A DNA stretch of 64,000 nucleotides from Polyangium mundeleinium (lineage in GTDB: Bacteria > Myxococcota_A > Polyangia > Polyangiales > Polyangiaceae). The position numbers and the translations under genes are program-made. Below are positions 48,001-57,641 of the stretch, piece by piece. The notes below the pieces were generated by a model. That model had not been told where the DNA came from and searched no databases. It saw only the letters and a list, made by a program, of their open reading frames with translations. The DNA lies in assembly GCF_028369105.1 (NCBI RefSeq), contig NZ_JAQNDO010000001.1:4804501-4868500 (forward strand), read 5' to 3'. Positions within the stretch are counted from its first letter, which is position 1; every line of letters starts with the position of its first letter.

Positions 48001-49554
48001 ATGAAATCGTCCCGCGTCGCCGTCCTCGCCTTCGCAGGCATGCTGCTCACGAGCTTTTCCGTCTACTCGTTCACCCCTCCCGGCGGCCTGCCGTCCTCGC
48101 CCGAGCCCACCATCGGCGCCGAGATGACCGAAGAAAATTCCACGACCGAGAAGGCGATCGACGCGACGAACCAGGTCGAGCTCGCCCACTTCACCGCGGG
48201 CTCGACCGTGATGATCGACGGGCGCATGGGTCACCCGAAGGTCCTCAAGAATGCCCGCGGCGATACGTTTCTCATGCTCGAAGCCCGTGCGAACGCGGGC
48301 GAGCGCGCGCAGGCCGCGCCCCAGGTGAACCTCTCCATCGTCATCGACCGCTCCGGCTCGATGAAAGGCACGCGCCTCCGCAACGCCATCAACGCCGCGA
48401 TCGGCGCCGTCGAGCGCCTCCACGACGGTGACATGGTCTCGGTCGTCACGTTCGACACGCGCACCGAGGTCGTCGTCCCCGCCGTCGTCATCGGCCCCTC
48501 GACCCGCGGCTCGGTCGTCTCGTCGATCTCCGGCATCACGCTCGGCGGCGACACCTGCATCTCCTGCGGCATCGAGACCGCCATGGCCGAGATGAACCGG
48601 TCGAGCGACGGCCGCATCAGCCGCATGATCGTCCTCAGCGACGGCGACGCGAACCACGGCTTGAAGGACGTCCCCGGCTTCCGTAGCCTCGCGCAGCGCG
48701 CCCGCGACCGCGCCATCGGCATCTCCACGGTCGGCGTCGACGTCGATTACAACGAAAAAATCCTGTCCGCGATCGCCGTCGAATCGAACGGCCGGCATTA
48801 TTTCGTCGAGAACGACGCCGCGCTCGCCCGTGTCTTCGAGGGCGAGGCCGAGGCGCTCACGCAGGCCGTCGCGAGCGGCGCCGAGGTCGACATCGATCTC
48901 GCCCCCGGCGTGGAGCTCGATCGTGTCTTCGATCGCTCCTTCCGGCGCAGCGGCAATCGCGTCACCGTCCCGCTCGGCACCTTCAGCGGCGGCGACGTGA
49001 AGACCGTGCTCGTCAAGCTGCGCCTCCCCGCGAATTCGAATGGCGAGCTCGCCGTCGCGACCGTCGACATGCGCTACAAGGATCTCGTCAAGAACGAGGA
49101 CGGCCGTTGCAGCGGCAAGCTCGGCGTCGAGGTCGTCGACACGGACGCGAGTGATCTCGACGCCGTCGTCGCCGGCCGCGTGAACCGCAGCGAGACCGCC
49201 TCCGCGCTCGAAGAGGCGAACCGCCTGTTCGAGCAAGGCAAGGTCGTCGAGGCCCGCCGTCGCATCGAGAGCCGCGAACAATCCCTGCGCGACTCGGCCG
49301 CGAAGGCCAAGACCGCCGCCCCCGCCGCCCGCGCCGCCGACGTCGCCTCGGACTTCGACCGGCAGCTCGCCGTCGTGCAGCAAGCGCAATCCGGCTTCGC
49401 TGCGGCCCCGGTCGCCGCCGCCACCGCCGAGCCCGTCGCGGGCCCGTTCGCTACGCCTCCCCCCGCGGCGGCGCCGATCGCTACCACCGAGTCGCGCCAG
49501 GGCCGCAAGGCCGTCCGCTCCAACCAGGAAGCGGCGACCAACATGGGCTTCTGA
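48001..49554 (+). CDS. Secreted von Willebrand A domain protein
   Basis: A 517-residue exported protein. A signal peptide or N-terminal anchor (residues 1-23) precedes a VWA domain (about 105-280) with intact MIDAS residues: DRSGSM, Thr in GGDTCISCG, and DGDAN. A second beta domain follows (about 285-380), then an Ala/Glu-rich helical stretch (about 390-450). This layout matches bacterial VWA proteins related to inter-alpha-trypsin inhibitor chains/YfbK. It begins 58 bp after the flavoprotein gene and could be co-transcribed with the redox operon. Confidence 0.87.
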   Translation: MKSSRVAVLAFAGMLLTSFSVYSFTPPGGLPSSPEPTIGAEMTEENSTTEKAIDATNQVELAHFTAGSTVMIDGRMGHPKVLKNARGDTFLMLEARANAGERAQAAPQVNLSIVIDRSGSMKGTRLRNAINAAIGAVERLHDGDMVSVVTFDTRTEVVVPAVVIGPSTRGSVVSSISGITLGGDTCISCGIETAMAEMNRSSDGRISRMIVLSDGDANHGLKDVPGFRSLAQRARDRAIGISTVGVDVDYNEKILSAIAVESNGRHYFVENDAALARVFEGEAEALTQAVASGAEVDIDLAPGVELDRVFDRSFRRSGNRVTVPLGTFSGGDVKTVLVKLRLPANSNGELAVATVDMRYKDLVKNEDGRCSGKLGVEVVDTDASDLDAVVAGRVNRSETASALEEANRLFEQGKVVEARRRIESREQSLRDSAAKAKTAAPAARAADVASDFDRQLAVVQQAQSGFAAAPVAAATAEPVAGPFATPPPAAAPIATTESRQGRKAVRSNQEAATNMGF

Positions 49555-49560
49555 ACGGCT

Positions 49561-50328
49561 TCAGCCGTCCGCGCCCGTCTCCGCCCTCGTCGCCGCCAGC
49601 TCGAACTCGTTCGTCTCGCCCGGCTGCCGCGACGAGGGTCGCAGCCGCCCCGCCAGGTCCTCGAGACCCGCCAGCGCGAACGACGACGACAGGACCGCCG
49701 CCCCGCGGCTGAACGCGCGATCGTTTGCCTCCATCGCCACCCGCTTTTGCCGCAGCGTCGCCTCGGCCTCGCGCGCCTCGCGCGCCACCGCCGCGAGCGC
49801 TTTGTCCAGCGGCGGCAGCTCCAGCTCCAGCTCCTCCGCGAACGCCTCCCGATCGAGCGAGAGCCCTCGCCGCCGCGGCGCCGGCAGCCGCACCGACTCG
49901 TCGCGCAGCGCGTCCAGCACCGAACGCCCGATCGTCGCGAGCACCGAGGGATCCGTCGGCACCGCTTCCAGCAGGTGCAGCCGCGGCAGCCCCGCCATCC
50001 CGCACGTCGTCTCCACCGCCGCGCGCAGATCCACCAGGATCCGCCGCACCTTCTCGACCGCCTCGTCCCGCGCCTTGCGGGGCGCCGCGTCGTCGGCGAG
50101 CTCCCGCTCGTGGGCCGCGTCGGCGCGCACGAGCGCCTCGTTCTCCGTCGCGATGAGCCTGCCGACGAGGCGCAGGAGGAGCGCCACGTCCGGCATCTCC
50201 TCGTCGGGCCGGAGGTGCGGCGAGAGCAGCTCGGCGATACGTCCCGCCACCTCGTTTGCGTGCGTGTGTGCTGCCGCGGTCACGGAGCGCGCGGACTTCT
50301 GCCGATCGGTGACGGCCTTGGATGCCAT
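49561..50328 (-). CDS. Hypothetical helical protein
   Basis: A 255-residue protein rich in Ala, Arg and Glu with long predicted helices and likely coiled coil (about 40-110 and 170-230: LPPLDKALAAVAREAREAEA). No signal peptide, membrane span or motif. Start at MASKAVTDRQKSARSV chosen because GAGGAGG lies upstream; 11 residues longer is possible. Convergent with the VWA gene. Function unknown. Confidence 0.65.
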   Translation of the reverse strand: MASKAVTDRQKSARSVTAAAHTHANEVAGRIAELLSPHLRPDEEMPDVALLLRLVGRLIATENEALVRADAAHERELADDAAPRKARDEAVEKVRRILVDLRAAVETTCGMAGLPRLHLLEAVPTDPSVLATIGRSVLDALRDESVRLPAPRRRGLSLDREAFAEELELELPPLDKALAAVAREAREAEATLRQKRVAMEANDRAFSRGAAVLSSSFALAGLEDLAGRLRPSSRQPGETNEFELAATRAETGADG

Positions 50329-50435
50329 GCGGGGAAAGGACCTCCTCGACCGCGGCATCATGGCCCCCGGAGGCGCCTCGTGGCAACGTTCGGCTTGACG
50401 CCCTTCGGCGTTTGGTGCTTTGCACGGGTCCTGCC

Positions 50436-51698
50436 GTGCCCACGAGAGCCCCGTCTTCCCCCGGGCGTCGCCGCCGCCGCGCGTCGTCCCCAGCGTCCTC
50501 CGAGGCCGGCGTGTTGTCCCCGTCGTCGCCTCCGGCGCCGTCGCCCAAAAAGCCTCGCGCGCCCCGCGCGCCCCGCACTCGCCTCTCGCCCCGCGGTCGC
50601 GCGGCCCTCTTCGCGATCGCGGGCGCGGCCGGCACGGTGGGCCTCGCGCTCCTCGCCCTCGTCCTCGGCTACGGCCACCTACACGCCCCGGACGCGGGCA
50701 CGACGGTCGAGCTCGACTGGCCGTCTGGCCTCGACAGCGACCAAGCCGCGGCTCTGCTCGCCCGGCATGACCTCGTCCGCAGCGAGGGCGCGATGGCCAT
50801 GTTCCTGCGCACGACGGGCGGCACGAGCGCGTTCGTCCCCGGCCCGCACATCCTCCCGCAGGGCCTCGATCCCTGGGATCTGCGTCACCTCCTCGAACGC
50901 TCGCCGAAGCGCCCCACCACGCGCGTCACCATCCCCGAGGGGTTTCACCGGTTCGACATCGCGACGCGCCTGGACAAACTCCGCGTCGCGGGCAAAAACG
51001 CCTTCCTCCGCGCGAGCGCCGACCCGCTCCTGCTCGACGAGCTCGGCATCGAGCGCAAGGGCGCCCTCGGGATCGAGAGCGCCGAGGGATATCTCTTTCC
51101 GGCGACGTACGATTTCTCGCTCGACTCCGATCCCCGCGAGATCGTCCGTCGCCTCGTCACGGAGGCCGATCGCCGCTGGGCCGCGCTCGCGACACAACAC
51201 GCCGCGGGCTTCGCGTCGCTCCGCAATACGCTCGGGTATGGCCGGCGCGAGATCTTGATCCTCGCCTCGATCGTCGAGAAGGAGGCGGTCCAGGCTGACG
51301 AGCGCCCGCTCATCGCGAGCGTCTTTTTGAACCGCCTGCTCGATCCCACGTTCAAGCCGAAACGCCTGCAATCCGATCCCACAGCGTCGTATGCTTGTTT
51401 TTCCGAGCCCGACGTCGTCCCGGCCTGCGCCGGGTTTACAGGCAAGATCACCCCGGCCATCAACCGGGACTCGAAAAATCGATACAGCACGTACGTGAAC
51501 GACGGATTGCCGCCCGGTCCCATCGCGAACCCCGGCGCTCCGTCCATCGAGGCCGTGCTCGCGCCCGCGGCGACGAAATACCTCTATTTCGTGGCCAAGG
51601 GAGGCGGCCGGCACACCTTCAGCGAGGCGCTCGACCAGCACAACGAGGCCGTCCGCAAGCTACGCGCGACCTCGCCGAGCGCCGAGAGACCCGAATGA
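50436..51698 (+). CDS. mltG: Endolytic murein transglycosylase MltG
   Basis: A 420-residue YceG-family enzyme that cuts nascent glycan strands in the periplasm, helping to end chain growth. A cytoplasmic Pro/Arg/Ser-rich stretch (1-60) precedes one membrane anchor (about 65-85: AGAAGTVGLALLALVLGYG). The LysM-like region and catalytic domain follow: ILASIVEKEAVQADERPLIA with the catalytic Glu, LQSDPTASYA and INRDSKNRYSTYVNDGLPPG, PGAPSIEAVLAPA. Start is GTG 50436. Stop overlaps the next gene (ATGA). Confidence 0.93.
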   Translation: MPTRAPSSPGRRRRRASSPASSEAGVLSPSSPPAPSPKKPRAPRAPRTRLSPRGRAALFAIAGAAGTVGLALLALVLGYGHLHAPDAGTTVELDWPSGLDSDQAAALLARHDLVRSEGAMAMFLRTTGGTSAFVPGPHILPQGLDPWDLRHLLERSPKRPTTRVTIPEGFHRFDIATRLDKLRVAGKNAFLRASADPLLLDELGIERKGALGIESAEGYLFPATYDFSLDSDPREIVRRLVTEADRRWAALATQHAAGFASLRNTLGYGRREILILASIVEKEAVQADERPLIASVFLNRLLDPTFKPKRLQSDPTASYACFSEPDVVPACAGFTGKITPAINRDSKNRYSTYVNDGLPPGPIANPGAPSIEAVLAPAATKYLYFVAKGGGRHTFSEALDQHNEAVRKLRATSPSAERPE

Positions 51699-52339
51699 AC
51701 CCCCCCGATCGAAAGCGCCAAACGTTCGTCTCGAAAAACACCCTGCGGCTCGCCTGTCTCGTGGCCGCGCCGATGCTCGTGGCCTGCTCGGGCGCCACCG
51801 CCCCCGACGGCTCGGCGCCCGCCTCGACGACCATGACGGCCGCTGCGCCCGCGTCCGCCTCCGCCGTCGCGCCCGCGCCTGCCTCCGCTGCCGCGCCCGC
51901 CTCCGCTGCCGCGCCCGAGCCCGAGCCCGCCGCGTCTGCGTCCGCGGCCGCTTCTGCCTCCGCGGCCGCCCCGGAAGCGCCGCCGCCCGAGGCTGCGCCG
52001 CTCCCGGCCGTCAAGGTCAAGAACATCGGAATGCACATCGGCGGCGGGCCGAACGACGACGCCACGAAGGCGCCGTTCAACCGCTCGGTCGAGCCCCATT
52101 TCGACGAACTCCGCCGCTGCTTCGCCAAGGTCGAGGATCAAAAGAAGGGCGGGGATTTCGGCGTCGACCTCCTCGTCGACGGCAAGGGCGGCAAGGCCCA
52201 GGTCTCGCACCCCCGCACCGCGCTCAAAGGGGAGGGGTTCGTGCCGTGTGTCGTCGGCGTTTTCGAAGCCATCGAATTTCTACGGCCGAAGGGCGGTAAA
52301 AAAACGATGGTCAGTTACTCGATTCGCTTCACGCCCTGA
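51695..52339 (+). CDS. AgmX/PglI C-terminal-domain lipoprotein
   Basis: A 214-residue predicted lipoprotein (lipobox MLVACSG). A long Ala/Pro/Ser low-complexity linker (about 35-95) is followed by a C-terminal domain (110-214) with FNRSVEPHFDELRRCFAKVE, FGVDLLVDGKGGKAQVSHPR and VSYSIRFTP. This is the domain found at the end of AgmX- and TonB-like gliding proteins. Translationally coupled to mltG. Confidence 0.78.
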   Translation: MNPPDRKRQTFVSKNTLRLACLVAAPMLVACSGATAPDGSAPASTTMTAAAPASASAVAPAPASAAAPASAAAPEPEPAASASAAASASAAAPEAPPPEAAPLPAVKVKNIGMHIGGGPNDDATKAPFNRSVEPHFDELRRCFAKVEDQKKGGDFGVDLLVDGKGGKAQVSHPRTALKGEGFVPCVVGVFEAIEFLRPKGGKKTMVSYSIRFTP

Positions 52340-52425
52340 CGGCGCGGCCGCGCCTACCTTGTCGCGCCTCGCCTTCGCGGCATACTGCCCGCTTCGATCC
52401 ACCCTTCTTCTGCGAGGTCCTCGAC

Positions 52426-53748
52426 ATGCGCTTGCTTTCTCGATTGGCGGTTCTCCGTTCGGCCCTCCTCTTCTCGGGCCTCGTCTCGTTGGCCGCTCTC
52501 GGCCCGCTCGCCTGCGCGGCGAGCAACGACACACCCGGCACTGGAGGCGAGGGGGGCGACGGCGCCCAGGGCGGGTCGGGCGGGTCGGGCGGCACGATGG
52601 TCGGGCCGGGCGGAGCCGGCGGAGCGGGCGGCGCGGGCGGGATGATGGCCGGATCCGGGGGCACGGGCGGGTCGGGCGGCAGCGGTGGCGGCGGCAGCGG
52701 GGGAATGGGCGGCGGGCAAAATGGGACCGCGACCAAAATCGTGAGCGTGTTCGGCGGCGGCAGCGCCGTCCTCGCGGCCGAATCGGATCTCGAATCGGGA
52801 GCGATGAAGTCGACGCCCTGGCAGGACCAGACCCAGGACGTGATCGGCCTCGCCTCCGACGGCACCGGCACCGGCATCTGCGTGCTCCGATCGAGCGCGT
52901 CGGGCGAGCTCCGCGTGGCCTTGTATTCGGCCGGGGCGTGGTCGCCCGGGCTCGGACAACCCGTGCCGGCGCTGGAGGCGGGCCTCGCGAGCCAGGGCGG
53001 GCCGCAGATCGCGGGGACTGCGGGCGTGGCGCACCTCGTCTACAAGGGCACGGACGGTTCTTATTATTATGGCCGTCGCCAGAACGATTCCTGGGTGAGC
53101 AAAAAGGAGCCGATCACCGCGAACGGCCAGCCCTCGTCCGGCCCGAACCCGCCGGCCGTGGCGGCGCTCGGCAATGCGCCCGTGATCGCGTTCGTCGGCG
53201 CAGATGGGACGTTTTACGATCAATCGAGGAGCGGCGGCGCGTGGTCGGCCGCCACGCCGCACGCGATTGCCGGCAAGGCCGCGAGCGCGACGCCGGGCAT
53301 CGTCGCGCTCGCGTCCGGCCCGGAGCTCGTCGCGGTCTTCGCGAACGAGGCGGGCAGCCTGCACTGGCTCTCGCGCAAGGGCGCCGTGTGGACGAGCCCC
53401 CAGTCCATCGAGGGCGCCTCCTCGCTCGATCAGCCGATCCTCGCGCCTCTGCCCGGCGGCGGCGCGTTGCTCGCGTATCGAGGCACGGATCAGCGCCTCT
53501 ACACGGCGCGGCTCTCGACCGGCGACGCGCCCACCTGGTCGACCCCGGCGCAGGGCGCGGGCGGCAAGAACCCGGTCCTCCTCGCGCCGCCGGCCCTCAC
53601 GCGCGGCGGCAAGGGCGCCGAGGCTGAAATGATTTACGCGGACAACCTGAACACCGTGTATTCGACGCGCCTCGTCGGGGGCGCGTGGCTCACCCCCACA
53701 TTCGCGGGCAGCGCCTCGGGCCGGCTCGCGATCGCCACCCTGCCTTGA
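52426..53748 (+). CDS. Lipoprotein with beta-propeller lectin-like domain
   Basis: A 440-residue predicted lipoprotein: signal peptide with lipobox PLACA at about residue 30, Gly-rich linker to residue 100, then repeating strand units (about 45-50 residues each) of the kind SGELRVALYSAGAWSPGLGQ, DGSYYYGRRQNDSWVSKKEP, DGTFYDQSRSGGAWSAATPH, AGSLHWLSRKGAVWTSPQSI, DQRLYTARLSTGDAPTWSTP and NLNTVYSTRLVGGAWLTPTF. These form a six- or seven-bladed propeller, like PLL fucose-binding lectins. Carbohydrate binding is inferred. Confidence 0.8.
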   Translation: MRLLSRLAVLRSALLFSGLVSLAALGPLACAASNDTPGTGGEGGDGAQGGSGGSGGTMVGPGGAGGAGGAGGMMAGSGGTGGSGGSGGGGSGGMGGGQNGTATKIVSVFGGGSAVLAAESDLESGAMKSTPWQDQTQDVIGLASDGTGTGICVLRSSASGELRVALYSAGAWSPGLGQPVPALEAGLASQGGPQIAGTAGVAHLVYKGTDGSYYYGRRQNDSWVSKKEPITANGQPSSGPNPPAVAALGNAPVIAFVGADGTFYDQSRSGGAWSAATPHAIAGKAASATPGIVALASGPELVAVFANEAGSLHWLSRKGAVWTSPQSIEGASSLDQPILAPLPGGGALLAYRGTDQRLYTARLSTGDAPTWSTPAQGAGGKNPVLLAPPALTRGGKGAEAEMIYADNLNTVYSTRLVGGAWLTPTFAGSASGRLAIATLP

Positions 53749-53774
53749 CCCGGGCGTGCTAGCGTGCCGGCCCC

Positions 53775-54605
53775 ATGGCCCACGCGCTCGACGACCTGCA
53801 AAAGGCCCGCACCGGCGGGTGCCTCCTCCTCCGCGACAACACCTGGAGCGATTGCGCCATCGACGGCATGCGCGGCGATTTTCGCCGCCTCACGGCGCAG
53901 GGCACCCGCGGCTTCTGCAACGTGAATGCGGGGCGCCACCACGTCGTCACGACCCACGATGACGAGCCCATCGTCCTCGATCTCGTCCTCTACCCCGGCG
54001 AAACGCTCGTCCGCAGGCTCGACGTCGACGAGCGCGAGTTCGTCCTCGACGATCCCGAGACCGAAAAGAAATACCTCGCGCTCGCCTCGGGCGGGAATCG
54101 CGGGGCCATGGCGAGCGCGCTCGTCGATTACGAAAAGGCGATCATCGCCGCGCGGGGCCGCGCGTCCGAGCTTTTGCCCGACGAGCTGGCGCGGCGCGTC
54201 GGCGGCGTCTTCGTCACGGCCGCGGAGCAGGCGGCCCTTGGGGTCGATCAGGGCGTGCTCATGGAGCAGACCTACAAGGCCGGCCTCGAGCTCATCGGCC
54301 ACATCATGCTCTTTTCGCACATCCAGAAGCTCGTCGGCCTCTTCTCCATGTCGGCGTCGAAGCACGCCATGGAGGGCCATTACGAGCTCGCCGCGCGGAT
54401 CACGCTCCTCGGCCTCTCCATTCTCCCGGGCGAGCCCTGGCTCCTCGACCTCTTGGCGAACCTTTATTCGGACGGAGGCGCGCCGGTCTCGGCCCTCCCG
54501 TTCAGCGAGGAGGCGCTCCGGCGCGCGCACGTGCTGCCGGAGAAGCTCGCCCAGCAGCTCCGGGCGAGCCATGCGGAGATATCGGCCGCGGCACGGGGAA
54601 GTTGA
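53775..54605 (+). CDS. Hypothetical protein with C-terminal helical repeat
   Basis: A 276-residue soluble protein. Residues 1-95 are beta-rich (ending DEREFVLDDPETEKKYLALA); residues 105-265 are helical and include a TPR-like pair (HYELAARITLLGLSILPGEP and VSALPFSEEALRRAHVLPEK). No family recognised. Neighbouring genes (MglA paralogue, HEAT-like protein) are in the same orientation. Function unknown. Confidence 0.7.
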   Translation: MAHALDDLQKARTGGCLLLRDNTWSDCAIDGMRGDFRRLTAQGTRGFCNVNAGRHHVVTTHDDEPIVLDLVLYPGETLVRRLDVDEREFVLDDPETEKKYLALASGGNRGAMASALVDYEKAIIAARGRASELLPDELARRVGGVFVTAAEQAALGVDQGVLMEQTYKAGLELIGHIMLFSHIQKLVGLFSMSASKHAMEGHYELAARITLLGLSILPGEPWLLDLLANLYSDGGAPVSALPFSEEALRRAHVLPEKLAQQLRASHAEISAAARGS

Positions 54606-54804
54606 CGGGCGAGCTTGACAGGGCGGCGCGCGGTTCGTAGATTACGAGGTACCGGTCCGGAAGAAGGAACCGCCGTTCCACCGACCGACGAGTCACGGCG
54701 GGTCGCCCTCGGGCGACGACGAACAACCCCAGCGCTGCACGTGACTCGCATTGCGGAGCGACGGCTCCGAAATGGCGATTTCCGCGCGGCATAGGGGGTC
54801 CCGC

Positions 54805-55953
54805 GTGAAACGAACGGAAATCGATGCCCTGGTGCGCGCGCACCGGGGGCGGGCTCGTCCCGTGGCTTTTTTGCACGTCCTTCGCCAGTCGCGACTCGAC
54901 GAGGACGATCAATCCTTCTTGCGCGAGAACGTCTCCGAGCTCGGCGTCCCCGATTTGCTCGCCTGGCGCGCCCGCTGCGAGCCGGGCTTCACCGGCGCGG
55001 TTCTTCGCGCGCTCGCCCGGATTGCGCTCGAGGAGCCGTCGCAATTCGAACACGAGGTCCTCGACGCGCCCCGATTCTCCCTCCACGACGAGGAGTGGAT
55101 CGAGCTCGCCGACCTCACGCGCGGCAAGGTCCCGCCGCGTATCTTCGATCGAATCGCCGCCCGCCGCGTCCGCATCGAGGCGCCCCAAGAAAAGGAGAGC
55201 GCGGCGCTCCCGAGCGACGATTTCGACCTCGCCGGCTTCCTGGAGTCGAGCCTCGACGAAATCGCGCCCACGGGGCCCGGCCTCGCGACGCCGATCGACG
55301 CCTCGCTCGCGCCGGAGGCCATCGTCGAGCGCGCGCGCAATGCGTGGAGCGCGGAGGAGCGCGTCCTGCTGCTCGAATGGGCCGCCGCGCACGGCGTGCC
55401 CCGAAAGCCGCTCGTGGAGATCGCCGTCGCCGCGGTGCGCGCGGGCGAGATCGATCCGCGGCTCCGGGCCTTCCTCGCCGCGCAGGTCGGCACGCGCGCA
55501 GCCTGGGACGCGCACGGGCAGGACGTCGTGCTCGCGCTCCTCGATCGGAGCGCGTATTCGTCCCTTTCGGAGATTTGCGCGCTCGTGTGGAGTGCGGCCC
55601 GCGGCGCGCCCGCGGTGCGTGGCGTCCCCGGACGCGACGAGCCGCAGGGCTTGCTCTCCGCGATGAGCGCGGCCTTCGCCGCGGCGCTCGTCCACATTGC
55701 CCGTGAATCCCTGGTCGCGTCCCTGCCTGCGCGCGCGATGGCCGCCCTCTCGGCGCTCGCTTGCCTCACCCCGCCGCCGCGCCTCTCGCGGACCATTTTC
55801 GACCTCCTCCGTGCGCCCGGCGTCGCGGGCGAGGTCCTCGCGCTCGTCGAGCTGAACGTGCGGCTCGTCAAGCATTCGAGCGCCCGGGATGCCTCGTTCG
55901 AGAGCATCGTGGCCGCCATTCATTGCCTCGCCGACGCGGGGCCCGAGGCCTGA
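54805..55953 (+). CDS. Hypothetical HEAT-like helical protein upstream of mglA paralogue
   Basis: A 382-residue Ala/Arg/Leu-rich helical protein. Helix pairs resembling HEAT or ARM repeats are seen through most of it (for example LARIALEEPSQFEHEV, VLLLEWAAAHGVPRKPLVEI, AAVRAGEIDPRLRAFLAAQV). The start is uncertain: GTG 54805 (VKRTEIDALVRAHRGR) is used; ATG 54772 is an alternative. Ends 12 bp before the MglA-like gene, so the two probably act together as GTPase and partner. Confidence 0.6.
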   Translation: MKRTEIDALVRAHRGRARPVAFLHVLRQSRLDEDDQSFLRENVSELGVPDLLAWRARCEPGFTGAVLRALARIALEEPSQFEHEVLDAPRFSLHDEEWIELADLTRGKVPPRIFDRIAARRVRIEAPQEKESAALPSDDFDLAGFLESSLDEIAPTGPGLATPIDASLAPEAIVERARNAWSAEERVLLLEWAAAHGVPRKPLVEIAVAAVRAGEIDPRLRAFLAAQVGTRAAWDAHGQDVVLALLDRSAYSSLSEICALVWSAARGAPAVRGVPGRDEPQGLLSAMSAAFAAALVHIARESLVASLPARAMAALSALACLTPPPRLSRTIFDLLRAPGVAGEVLALVELNVRLVKHSSARDASFESIVAAIHCLADAGPEA

Positions 55954-55965
55954 GGAGGTGGCGAC

Positions 55966-56559
55966 ATGGCATTCGTCAACGTCCCCTCGCGGGAGATATT
56001 TCTCAAGATCGTGTACTACGGCGCGGGTTTGTGCGGAAAAACCGCAAACGTCGAGCACGTCCACGCGCGCGCCCCCCAGGCGGCGCGGGGCAACCTCGTC
56101 TCCCTGAAGACCGAGAGCGAACGGACGCTCTTCTTCGATTTCATGCCCCTCGAAGTTGGGCAGATCCGCGGGTATCGCGTCCGGCTGCACCTCTACACGG
56201 TGCCGGGGCAGGTCTTTTACAAGGCGAGCCGCAAGCTCATCTTGAAGGGCGTCGACGGGCTCGTCTTCGTCGTCGATTCGCAATCCGCGCGGCTCGAAGC
56301 CAACCTCGAGGCCCTGGAGGATCTCGGCGACAACCTCGCGGAGCTCGGCGAGTCGCTCCGCGAGATCCCGTGCGTCGTGCAGTACAACAAGCGTGATCTG
56401 CCCGAGATCGAGCCCGTCCCGCGCCTCCGGGCCTTGCTCAACCCGATGGGCGCGCCGGAGGTGGAGAGCGCTGCGAAGAGCGGCGTGGGCGTGATGGAGA
56501 CGCTGCAGGCGGTGTCGCGCGGCGTGCTCCAGCGGATGGGCGGCCGGAAGGTGGCCTGA
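55966..56559 (+). CDS. MglA-family small GTPase
   Basis: A 197-residue Ras-superfamily GTPase of the MglA group (known for polarity and gliding motility control in Myxococcus). P-loop YYGAGLCGKTANVEHVH; switch region with SERTLFFDFMPLEVGQIRGY; G3 YTVPGQVFYKASRKLIL; G4 NKRDLPEI; G5-like ESAAKSGVGVME. The GAGGAGG site is 9 bp upstream. It is a paralogue, not necessarily MglA itself: no mglB is adjacent. The stop nearly abuts the convergent membrane protein gene. Confidence 0.9.
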   Translation: MAFVNVPSREIFLKIVYYGAGLCGKTANVEHVHARAPQAARGNLVSLKTESERTLFFDFMPLEVGQIRGYRVRLHLYTVPGQVFYKASRKLILKGVDGLVFVVDSQSARLEANLEALEDLGDNLAELGESLREIPCVVQYNKRDLPEIEPVPRLRALLNPMGAPEVESAAKSGVGVMETLQAVSRGVLQRMGGRKVA

Positions 56560-57639
56560 TCAGGCGGCCGGTCGCTCGGCCCGCGTGAGCGCCGTCCGGA
56601 TCGCCCAGGTGGCGAGCACCGCATTCACCAGGAAAAACCCGAGGAAGAGCCACCGGCCTGAGACCTGGGCGGCGCGCGCGTGCTCCGCATAAAGCGCCGC
56701 GAAATCGACGGCCGTGATGCGCAGGACCTCGCGCACGACCGTCGTCCCGAGGATTACGAAAAACAGCCCCGCCGAGGCGATCCCCAGCCACTTCCCTCGG
56801 TTCGCCTCGGCGCGATGCAGCCCGACGAACCCCACGCATTCCACGACGACGCCGACCACCGCCGCGACAAACCACGGCAAGGCCATGGGCCCGACCGCGT
56901 GCGCCCTCGCGGCGGGCCCCACGAGCATCGCATATCCCGCAGCGCAAGCCCCCGCGACGACGAGCCCGCCGAGCCCGATCCGCGCGATACGCTGGAACGT
57001 TGCCTTGTCCACGGGAACGCCGGCGCGCTCCCGCCGATGGAGCTGCCAGCCGAGCAGCGCCGCGAGCGTCGGCAATGCGCCGAGCGTCCAGAGGAGCATG
57101 CGCGGCAGGATCTCGCGGTTCTCGTAGATCATCGACTTCGACGCGTACATCGGCGCCCACGCGTTCTCGCTCCGCGCGAGCAGGTAATTTTCGGTCCACG
57201 AGAGCGCGGTGAACAGGAAACTCGCGAGCGCGCCCGTCGTCACGAGCACCCGGAGCCGCGGCCGCGCCTTCACGAACGCCGTCTTCTGCGCGTAGAGCAG
57301 GTAAAACCCGACGATGAGCGCTGGCAGGATGAGCATCCAGCGGTGGAAGAGCAAAAGGTTCGCCGTGTAAAACGCCTTTTTGTAGAGGATCTGGATGAAG
57401 AGGAGCGGCGCGATCCCGGCCGTGATCGCCGCCGAGAGCGCGAACGGGAGCCAGTCGCGGAGCAGGTCCGCGAGCACGTCGCTCGTGCCTGTTTTGCCGC
57501 GGATCTGCCGGACGAGGAGGACGCCCGTCCCTGCGAGCACGTAGTTCATGAACACCACGTGCGAGACGAGCGTGAGCACGTACGTCGCGAGGTAAAACGC
57601 GGTCGGCCCGGGAAAACCGAAGGGGAAGGGGGCGTCCAT
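56560..57639 (-). CDS. Cytochrome bd-superfamily-like second membrane subunit
   Basis: A 359-residue polytopic protein with about nine helices, starting 2 bp after the end of the gene for a CydA-like protein and therefore probably its partner. The first helix has a His in TLVSHVVFMNYVLAGTGVLL, which aligns with the corresponding helix of the partner (IFHVFLAQFAIGGG). The two subunits therefore may be distant paralogues, rather than the usual CydA/CydB. GAGGT precedes the ATG. Likely part of a membrane quinol- or cytochrome-oxidising complex. Confidence 0.65.
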   Translation of the reverse strand: MDAPFPFGFPGPTAFYLATYVLTLVSHVVFMNYVLAGTGVLLVRQIRGKTGTSDVLADLLRDWLPFALSAAITAGIAPLLFIQILYKKAFYTANLLLFHRWMLILPALIVGFYLLYAQKTAFVKARPRLRVLVTTGALASFLFTALSWTENYLLARSENAWAPMYASKSMIYENREILPRMLLWTLGALPTLAALLGWQLHRRERAGVPVDKATFQRIARIGLGGLVVAGACAAGYAMLVGPAARAHAVGPMALPWFVAAVVGVVVECVGFVGLHRAEANRGKWLGIASAGLFFVILGTTVVREVLRITAVDFAALYAEHARAAQVSGRWLFLGFFLVNAVLATWAIRTALTRAERPAA

Positions 57640-57641
57640 GG

